A stretch of 64,000 nucleotides of DNA. Source: Linum tenue. Lineage: Eukaryota; Streptophyta; Magnoliopsida; Malpighiales; Linaceae. Where the stretch lies: positions 60,413,703 through 60,477,702 of the forward strand of contig CAMGYJ010000002.1 of assembly GCA_946122785.1 (NCBI GenBank). Reading direction: 5' to 3'. The position numbers were made by a program, and so were the translations under genes. Below, piece after piece: positions 55,141 through 64,000 of the stretch; positions within the stretch are counted from its first letter, which is position 1; each line of letters starts with the position of its first letter. A model generated the notes under the pieces. It ran no database searches, was not told the DNA's origin, and saw nothing but the letters and a program-made list of their open reading frames with translations.

Positions 55141-55808
55141 TGACTTGTTGCGGGAAATTTGAGAGAAGAAAGTGGTGTGAGTTATTTCAAGTACTAATAA
55201 TGAACTCTACTAGTGGACAATTCTGTATATAGATAAAGTGATAGATCTTAATTATCTGAACAATAGATGAGTAGTGTGACTAAACTTCAGTACCAATAAT
55301 TGACAAAAAAATGTGAACTATCAATGAAAATAATTAACTAATTATTTCAACTATAAACAAAAATATCTTCAAAATGGATAAATTTTTTATGGAAATATTC
55401 GCATCGAATTATGTGAGCAATCTTACTAAATAAACAATTCCACTTGTAATGTTGTATGAGATTATCTTTATATTTTCTCTTATCTTTATAGTTTAGTTAA
55501 CTTAGTTTTTTATAATTAAAGCATTACATGGATGTAGACATGTAGTCATGTAGATGATTAAAGTTTTTATAATAGATTTATTGCTGAAGTTGTTGATATA
55601 GCAATCAAACTTATCTGTGAAATTGCTAATTTATGGCTAAAGTTTGAGTCTTGGAGATGCCTTGGTATATTATAGACTTGTAATATTTGCGAAGGACGAA
55701 GTACATATGAAAAGACCGAAGAAGAAATGGGATACAGGAGGGTTGGGCGGTGGGCCAGCCAGCCATCCCCATGGGCCACGGCCATGGATTAGAGGGAGTT
55801 TTCCCCAA
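55141..55808. other. AT-rich DNA, nothing recognised
   Basis: No coding similarity and no paired termini seen on either strand. Confidence 0.4.
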
Positions 55809-55817
55809 ATAAAACAA

Positions 55818-57095
55818 GGCAAAATACATTTGTATAGCCATAACTTTGCACTTTGTGACAATAATAGCCAAATTTTAAAAAATACACAGATATAGCCACA
55901 TTTTGAAAAGTATTTTGACAAATTTAGCCATTTCCGTTTGAATCTTTAACACCGTCAATGACTCTGTCAACTAAGTGAACGTTACGTTGAGGTGGACGCC
56001 ACCTCAGATGACACATCAGCTCCAACAAGACACACCATACCACCTGGAAGCCACATTAATTAAAAAAATTCATAAGTTTATTTTATTAAAAAATTCGTTA
56101 GTATAGAAAAATCTTATTCACTTCACTTCCCTTCCCTTCCCTCTTCCTTTCTTCTCCCTCTCTTTCAAATCTCCGGCCATATCTACAATGCATCCCCACC
56201 GTTGTCGTTTTGTTGTTGTCGCAGAAGTCGCTCGCATCCTCAGAGCCCGACCATGGCGCCGGAATCGGCATCGGCTCCTGCACTCCTTCAATTTCTCTTC
56301 CCCGAACACCTTTCATCTTCCCCGTCGACGAGAAGGAGCGAAGGGAGGCAAGTAGCATAGAAGGTAGCTGGCTATGAGTGGAACCACGGGGAAGGTCGGC
56401 GCTGTCTTCGGCCTTCTTCAACGACCATTCATAGGGTCTTGCGGTGGTGGATTTTGAAATCCCCAATCTAGGAACCCTAATCGTTCAGTAGAGAAATCCC
56501 TAATCTGTCAATCACAATCGCTTCGCTTGTGTCTATGGTTCGAGTTTGAGTAACGCTTGCTGAAAAATTGACCTCGCCATTGACGACCTCCGAACCTGCC
56601 ATCAACTTTTCATCTCCCTCCTCGACGGCGGGGCCAATCTCCCGAGCATATCAATTCACCAACTCTGCGTCGCCCGCGACTAGTTGTGCAGCGAGTTGAG
56701 CTGGGATACTTGTCCGTAGTGCTAAGAAGGGTTCACGGCGCGGTGTTTGATTTCCTAGAGCTAGAGGGAAGGGAAGGGAAGGTTTTGCAACGGCGGTGGC
56801 GATGGAAGGGGTACACAGAGAGAATAGGAGGAAGGTGAAAAGCTGCGGTGGAGAGATGATGTTCTTTAAAAAATTTTATTTAATTTAATTAAAATAGAAG
56901 GAACAAAATATAAATAGGCTATTATATTGTTGCCGTTGGTGGGGTGGAAAAAAAAGCTGCCACATCAACTAAATCGTTAGTCTAGTCAGCTTGCCGTTAA
57001 AGTTATTAACGAAATGGCTATTTTAGTGTATTTCTTAAAATTTGGCTATTATTGTCACATAGTGCAAAGTTATGGCTATCGAGATGTATTTTGCC
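55818..57095. mobile_element. MULE-type element with AATAATAGCCAAATTT TIRs
   Basis: Perfect 9-bp duplication ATAAAACAA (55809-55817 and 57096-57104). Ends GGCAAAATACATTTG with inverted similarity over about 80 bp (ATAGCCATAACTTTGCACT, TGTGACAATAATAGCCAAAT). Interior 56110-56840 is GC-rich with frames I cannot assign. It shares TIR words with 32803-34442, so they are probably one superfamily group. Confidence 0.85.
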
Positions 57096-57104
57096 ATAAA
57101 ACAA

Positions 57105-58960
57105 TAACTAAAAATAATTCCTAAAATACAATACTCATAACTAGTCGCGGACCCGACCAGTTGGTCGGATTTCACGCCAATAACATAAACAACATTAGCA
57201 ATTTGTATGCGAGTTACACATTTGTTTTGTAGTATAATAAAATCTGAATTAGCAAAATACTCGAAATATTAAATTGATTGGTAGAATAAGAAAATCGAAA
57301 CTATTAAAATACTTCAACAATTCATAAGGATCAACAGTCACATAGTTCTCCAACATTTTAATGCTCTCAAATAAATCTTCTCTTTACTCCTCGTCGTTAG
57401 AGATTAATACACATTTTCTTTTTTACTTTTATGCATTTCCTCCGTCATGAACAACATTATCTTCTCTACCAATAATCTCGTCTTCATCTCTATTAGTGAG
57501 ACATTTATATGCATCATCAATTGCTTCTTCTTTCTTCCCTTGCATTTCAATACTCTGCGAAGTATATTTATTCAAAGCCTAAAATCGCCTATTGATCGGA
57601 CCAATTGTATTTAATGTAAAATCAACCTATCCTTGTATCTTACTATTTTTTATTTATCTCCGAACTGATTTGTTTTGCCGTAACATCCTACGATTAAATA
57701 TTTGTAGTCAACAATCAATTGATGATTTAGACCATTGTCATAAACCATATATATTTCTAAGTTAAGATGTTTAATACCTAATTATTGACGGCTGGTTATG
57801 TCTCTCATAAGCCTATGTTGAAATATTTTGGCATATATCATGATTTCTAAATTATTTAGTGTTGACTCATTCCCGACGTGGAGATTTGTAAACTGTCGAT
57901 GAAAGACATTATGCCTCAATGTTTCAATCATGATACACAAATTTATTATCTTATACAATATACGTTAGCTAATTATTCTCAAAGTTAGGAATAACTTTCA
58001 AACAATACTTATTGACCCCTCAGTATATAATTGAATTTCTCACCGAAAGTGTTTGATCTCTAGAGAATATTTGTTTGTTCGAATTCAAAGCAATTGACAC
58101 ATCATCAAGGTTCCATCCTTAACATGGTATTTTAGTTAGTAATTCCTTACTTCTAACACATTCTCTTTAAAGTTAGATAGTCTTGGTATATTTGTTACGG
58201 TTAATATTTTCTTATTAATATAAGTAATTGATAGGATGTGTCTATAACACATTGCGAGCATATGGTCCAAATCAAGGTCTCAAACTGGTTTAAACTGTTG
58301 AGCTGGTCAATTAAATGGTTTGAAATTCATAGTTAGACTGGGGTCCAATCCAAGCCATCTTATCAATATTATAAAAATGTATGTGTGTATATGATAATAA
58401 TTCAAGATTTTCATAACGCGAATGTCAATTACAGGTACCATACAGTAATTTAACAATTAATATATTGTTTGACTCTAAAAGATGTATATATTGCTTCATT
58501 TTCCATAATAGATTTGGGAGAGGACCAAAATGCAACATTCTGTCTAATAGTTGAGAATTGGTCAATGCATTCTTTCTTCCATGTATGTTGCTATGATCGC
58601 TGCTCTTTTTTCTATTTTCCTTCCTCCATCCAATGGTTTAGATAAGTTTGCAACAACAACAAAAAAGCGGCGGATTGGTAATTCCGACATGCTACCTTTT
58701 TTTTTGTTTGCCCTGACATGGATCCAGAAGAGAGAGAAAAGACAGATGGGCAGCCAATGTCTACTTTTCCTAATTCTCGATTGGATCCTAGAATGTTCAT
58801 TTTAAAAAAAATTGTATAGAAAAAATGCATTTATTATGATCTACACAATTATATCCATTTTGATATATTTTGAGCAAAGAAAAAAAATTAAATCTTCAAA
58901 ACACATGTCGATTGTAGTATTATTACTGTCATATATATCATATCGTTATGATAAAACATT
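57105..58960. other. AT-rich intergenic DNA
   Basis: No gene or paired termini recognised. A short frame at 58551-58805 has no match and low-complexity surroundings. Confidence 0.4.
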
Positions 58961-59525
58961 GATATGATGATCAATCTCCTTCATTTCAACTCAGAATTAA
59001 AAAAAATATACAAATAATGCAATCTTTAAGCTATACATTGATATCCATTTTGTCATATTTTGTCAAACATAAGACCTCGATCTAACATCGTATCATTGTC
59101 ATATCATGATATTATCATTATGGTGATAATATCATCATACCATACTGATAATATCATGATATGACAGTGAATGATGTCATCAAATTATTTTGTTAAACAT
59201 AATACATCATAAATCAACATCATATCAGTGTCATACCGCCATCATTAATTAAGTTATACACAATTATATTTATTTTATTATATTTTTTCGAACATAAGAC
59301 CTCATACCAAAATCATGTCAGTGTCATATCATATCACCATATCATAGTGATAATATCGTGATATGACATTGATAAGATGTCGTCAAATTATTTTATCAAA
59401 CATAAGAACTCATACCAACATCATATCAATATTATATCACTGTTATATCAACTTCATATCAATGTGATATCATACCACTCTCAATGGTAATATCATGATA
59501 TGATAGTGGTATGATGACGTGAAAA
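58960..59525. repeat. Degenerate tandem repeats rich in ATATCATGATAT palindromes
   Basis: Segments with CATAAGACCTCATACCAA, CATATCA, GATAATATCATGATATGAC and GATGTCATCAAATTATTTT recur three or four times at irregular spacing. The many self-complementary ATCATGAT and TGATATCA words could form hairpins. Non-coding. Confidence 0.55.
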
Positions 59526-60630
59526 AATTTTGTTCCAAAAATATCAAAACGAATATCATTTTTTAGAGTACAAAAAACGTGAATTTTTATGTATTTTTTT
59601 TTAAATTCGATATAAAATGAATGCACTATGGTCCATTAAATTTTCGTCGGAGACTTGAAAATGAACTTAACAGCCGCCAGAGAATAGCCCTCTATGATAT
59701 TGAATATTAGATCTTATCTTCCCAAATCACAACCATTGGATTAGGTTTTGTAGAACTACAAAACTATTGGGTTGTATCCTAAACCAAGGTTTTTTTAATC
59801 CAAAATATGTTTACATGAATATCATCTTATAGAGTATATTTAATTTGATTCTTATTCAAAAATTTAATTTTTAAATTAGAACAAATTCATTTTGATTAAC
59901 TAAAAAGTGAAAAGGGAGTGGATCCGGTTTAATGTTTTTATTTTTATTTATAGACATGAATTATGTGTTTGAGAGCACCTCTTCCACTAATATGGAAGGT
60001 TGTTTGGATCGACCTGCGTCTGATTCATTTTGTCCTTGATCTGGTGTGAAAAATAGGTGTCACACACATGCGGGTAGCCACGTAGCAAGATTCTTGAGTT
60101 GGAAATCATACATCGTCGTTTTTTCCTTTGATTTGTGAAATGCGCCTCTTTTTCATTTTTCCACCTTCAGCTAAACCTATCTTTATAAATTATAAGTTGA
60201 ATATTCGAATATTAATGTTATATGAATGTGTTTGATTTTTCACTAATATTAGACCCAAGTACGAATTATTATTTTGGTGTAATCTTATAAGTTATTGATC
60301 GTATGTTAGATAAGATTGATATATTTTATAAATGTATAAACAATATAATGATATTTTCATATTCCTAAATAAACTAAATTAAACTAATCAAACCATTAAC
60401 ACTAAATTCATATACTCAATTGTACCAACGACATAGACCAGTTGACAACTTGATAATATGTAGAGGGTATAAGTTTTGTCAAATGACTCCGTCCAGTAAT
60501 AAGTTTGTTATTATTTAATTAATTTAATTAAGTTTAACAAAAGACCGAACACTCCTTCCGTGCTATGCGCACAACACAGGAAAAGTAGAATGATATGGGT
60601 TCTGCCGAGGAACCTCTTTATATGTTTGTG
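59526..60630. other. AT-rich DNA, nothing recognised
   Basis: No coding similarity, terminal repeats or RNA genes seen. Confidence 0.4.
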
Positions 60631-60635
60631 AGGAT

Positions 60636-62607
60636 TTTTTTTTTCAAAATATTTAAGTTTGGAGTAGTTCGAGTTTAATCGATTCGAAACACTAGTTGGA
60701 TCGAGTTAGAGAGTGTCGATCCACTTTCTGATCGAGGTAGTGGATCGAGCGTTGAAATTTCCAATAGCCTTAACTTTGTGCTCGGTTATCTGATCATAAT
60801 AATTTTTTTTATTCCGCATAACTTTTCGAGGACTACAACTTTTTTCATAGAAATATTTTCATAATGTATGTGAAAATGTGAAAAGTAAGGCTAACCTTAT
60901 TCCAGTGGCGGATCCAGGGCTGGGCCAACTCAGGCCCCGGCCTAGCCCTCCTTCGGATTCAGAGTTAGTTTAGTGCTTATAAAAATTTTCGATTTAGGTA
61001 TTTGGCCCAGTGCTATTTAAATCCTGTCTAGTTTTATTTGATAATAGGATTTTGTGTAACTAGGAAAATGGTTCAGATGAACATATCCAAACCATTACTC
61101 TAAATTTATACTAAATTTTCTATAGCCCCAATGATTTTATTTGAAAAAAGACATGAAAACCTAAAAGTGTAAAGTTTCATTAAAATAAAAAATAAAAACT
61201 CTAAACTAAAGCACACCCTTCCTTGCAAAATTCAAAAAATTTCTCAATCCCCCCAAAACAAAACAAGAACGAGGAGACGAGCATACCCAAATGGGTTTCT
61301 CCGCCAGCCCATCGAGCTAGTTTTCTTTCCATTCTTTTTATTAAGAAAATATTTACAAACTTGCTTAGTCATCATTCAGATTGCCTCAATTGAGTGGGGC
61401 ACTAGATTCTAACCGTTCTTTCTGGTGTTTTGATGAAGAAAATATTTACAAACTTGCTCAAGAGTTTAGCCTCGTGGCTTTGAAGGCTATGAGATGCATT
61501 CTTTGGAGAATGCACTACTCATGTGAGGAAGATGAAGTTTCTTATCTTGCAAAATTATTAGAGAAGCTGGAGGAAACAGAGATGGACACATAATACAAAT
61601 TGATTTGTCGGTTGATTTGTCTAGTGTTGACCTAGCCATTTCAACAACTACCATGGAGAGAATATTTTCAGCAATGGAACATGAACATTGATTTGTGCAA
61701 CAAAATGTGCGATGAATTTCTCGTTGATTACTTAGCTATTTTCTTTGAAAAAAAGTATATTATTAGTATGGATGGAGATTATATTATTGATGAATTTGCT
61801 AAATTAAAAGACCTTCTTGTGTACAATTGGCATTGTAATGAAAACTATATTATTATATATTTTTGTTTATGGTATCCAATATTCTATTCAAATGCGGCCC
61901 AGTGCTCTCTTATGTCCTGGATCCGCCGCTGCCTTATTCTCAAAACCCCTTATATCCAAAAAGATTTCCAATTTTGAAAATTTCATCCTAGTAAAAGTTG
62001 TAGGACTAAAAAATTTATGCAAAATCAACACAAAATTTCTAAATATCGGATTACGGAGCACAAAATTATAATCGTCCAAAGTTTGACAAAAATGAAAAAA
62101 TTGGTCGTTTGGAGTAGCAAATGACATTTTTTGATTTTGTCAAACTTTAAACGATCATAACTTTGTGCTCCATAATCCGATTGTAGTGAATTTTTTTTTT
62201 ATTTTGCATAAATTTTTTAATACTACAACTTGCTAGGAAGAAATTTTCAAAATATGAAATCTTTTTGGATATAAGGGGTTTTGAGAATAATGTTAGCTTT
62301 ACTTTTCACATTTCCACATACATTCTGAAAATATTTCTAGGAAAAAGTTGTAGTCCTTGGAAAGTTATGCGGAATAAAAAAAACATTTCACTACTATCGG
62401 ATAACCGAAAATAAAATTAAGGCTATTGGAAATTTCAACACAGTGGATCGAGTATGATGAACTTGATCCACTACCTCTAGTAGTATATCGAGGCCATCAG
62501 ACTCGATCTACTACATCAGAAAGTGGATCGAGGCTCTCTAACTCAATCCAACTAGTGGTTCGAGTTCATTGAACTCAAACTATTCCAAACTTAGATATTT
62601 TGAAAAA
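60636..62607. repeat. Long fold-back inverted repeat, arms of 430-490 bp
   Basis: The left arm (60636-60902 continuing at 61940-62095) is the inverse of the right arm (about 62115-62607). Shared blocks include TTGAAATTTCCAATAGCC, TATTCCGCATAACTTT, CTCAAAACCCCTTATATCC and GGAGCACAAA. The right arm has about 60 bp extra. A hAT element is inserted in the left arm. Target duplications at the outer ends were not found; the outer limits lie in poly-T/poly-A. Confidence 0.8.
60903..61931 (+). mobile_element. Internally deleted hAT element with CAGTGGCGGATCCAGG ends
   Basis: Perfect 8-bp duplication CCTTATTC (60895-60902 and 61932-61939). Ends CAGTGGCGGATCCAGG and CCTGGATCCGCCGCTG. Interior 61381-61800 keeps the C-terminal dimerisation region of a hAT transposase: FDEENIYKLAQEF, then after a stop and shift LAISTTTMERIFSAME (family form LPVATASVERSFSAM). 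The rest of the transposase is missing. Confidence 0.88.
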
Positions 62608-62702
62608 AAAATTATAAGCATTGCATTTTAGTAATTTTTTAATTATTGCGGTATTTGGGAAAAAAATTCAGGACTAGATCTGCCATTGACGAAGGCAAAC
62701 AT

Positions 62703-62703
62703 A

Positions 62704-62744
<41 letters not shown>
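62703..62744. repeat. (ATT)n microsatellite
   Basis: About 13 uninterrupted ATT units. Confidence 0.95.
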
Positions 62745-62745
<1 letters not shown>

Positions 62746-64000
62746 AAAGTTGCAGAGGAAACATATGTTGCTTTCCCGCACATTTTAATGATCACCTGTC
62801 CCCCAAAAATATCTATAACTTGCCTCCCCTCCCCTTATCCTATTAAAAAACAATAAAAAAAATCGAAATGCAGGCCGGCTGCTTTCATCCGAGTTCTCCA
62901 GTCCACCCTAACCAGTAGGCAGTATGTAACCAAACCACCGCTTCCATCCTCCTCTTCGCTGCATGCGCTCGGTCCATTTGTAAATTTCCAACTTTTATTA
63001 ATTGAGTCCTCAGTCACCACACACAGAATTCACTATTTAAACTTTAAAGTATGCACAGTGTATGCATACCACTTCGGCGCTACCATGTGCCGCCCGCCGT
63101 ACCAAGATACATACCATGCAATTAAATTAAATCAACTACTAAATAAAGCAAAGTGCCAATTCAAGCTTGAGCGAAAAAGTCCAATATCACGGGGTGAAAT
63201 GAAATCCCAAGTTCAAGTGTTGTCTGTCAAACTCAAACCACACCACCACGTTTAGCTAGATATTGCCGTCATTCTCCTGAAACAGGGGTTTATAACGCAG
63301 ATAAACCTCGCAGCTCAAAGGACACATTATATAATTGCTCGCACATACATACACGTCTCACTAGAGTAGGGCCCGACCCGATGGTCGAATTCATTTGGTC
63401 TATTACATAAACAAAAGTTATAATTGTAGGAGACATGACACATTTTTATACGGTTTATAAAATAATTTCAATTATTTCATCACCAAAAATAAATAAAAAA
63501 AGAAATATACATCATAACTTCTTTTTGTTGCATCCTAACGGATTATCGTCCAAAATTCTTATAAAAAAAACATGTGTAAGGGAAGTGACAAAATGAATGC
63601 AATTTTTTTGAAACTTATTTGAGATTGCTTCCCCATCAACATCCTTATATCCACTAACAAAAGTGCCTTCATTTCCATCAAACCTCTATCTCTATCATCA
63701 AATAGTCTACTCCTGTCATTACATTATCTTTTTTTTAAGAAGGAATAATTAGTTATCAAATCTTATTTTATTTATTATTCTCGTATATAGCTTCATTTAG
63801 AAGGGAAGCCGTGAGATTAATTGTGCGAAAGTGCATTTTGTGAATTTTGGGTGGATGCCAAGTCAATGGCCTAGTAGTATTAGATTTTATGTAGTTTGCT
63901 ATATATTTGTACTTTATTCATTCAGTTAAATTACTAAAGAAGAACAAAAGATTTACCTAATCAATTATCTGAAACCTCTCTCTGTTCTTCCTCTCTAACG
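62745..64000. other. AT-rich DNA to the window end
   Basis: No gene recognised. The last 120 bp (TTTGTACTTTATTCATTCAG, ACCTCTCTCTGTTCTTCC) look like the R/U5 part of a copia-type LTR cut by the window edge, but no ends can be verified. Confidence 0.35.

Overview
This window is nuclear DNA of a flowering plant, most likely a eudicot. It has spliced plant genes with GT-AG introns, AT-rich intergenic DNA and dense plant transposon families (MULE, hAT, PIF/Harbinger, copia, gypsy, L1-type LINEs). I recognise only three host loci. They are the 5' part of an APR-like thioredoxin-fold gene (minus strand, cut by the window start), the first two exons of an nCBP-type cap-binding gene (5396-6508, plus), and a complete membrin Qb-SNARE gene (38049-40107, plus). 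The APR-like and nCBP genes are head to head, as I recall for Arabidopsis APRL7 and NCBP, so this looks like an ancestral gene pair. The rest of nCBP is not found anywhere in the following 57 kb.

The centrepiece is a complete, apparently autonomous Mutator-like element (MULE) at 7448-18886. It has 54-bp terminal inverted repeats (46/54 matching) and a perfect 9-bp target duplication, TAGGAATTA. It carries three intact minus-strand genes: a nine-exon Ulp1-type cysteine protease (449 aa), a FAR1-type MULE transposase (755 aa, complete DDE, SWIM and zinc-knuckle motifs), and a 420-aa protein resembling the 'putative plant transposon protein' family. All three appear to share one promoter plan: a TATA box, a short non-coding exon, and a 5'-UTR intron ending 1-3 nt before the ATG. 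About 110 copies of the palindrome GGTCGACC fill its non-coding DNA, mostly as pairs 20-23 bp apart, and none lie in the coding exons. One 2.4-kb 5'-UTR intron holds a 187-bp satellite with a 561-bp higher-order period. By analogy with the VANC anti-silencing proteins of Arabidopsis VANDAL elements, which act on motif arrays in their own element's non-coding DNA, this could be a self-recognising control system with a different motif.

The remainder is a layered transposon landscape. From 18.9 to 38 kb there are telomere-like repeats, a BED-finger remnant, two copies of an unclassified minisatellite-bearing repeat, two solo LTRs, several hAT-like MITEs with TAGGG...CCCTA ends and 8-bp duplications, MULE-type elements with 9-bp duplications, and decayed gypsy, copia and LINE fragments. 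From 40.9 to 50.9 kb a LINE remnant is split by an 8.03-kb MULE-type element that itself contains a non-autonomous LTR retrotransposon, a hAT-like MITE and an AT-rich inverted-repeat element. At 50.9-52.9 kb three hAT-like elements are nested inside one another. From 53 to 64 kb come LINE and PIF/Harbinger fragments, another MULE-type element, palindrome-rich AT DNA, and a long fold-back repeat with a hAT element inserted in one arm. Many insertions can be ordered in time from their intact target duplications.
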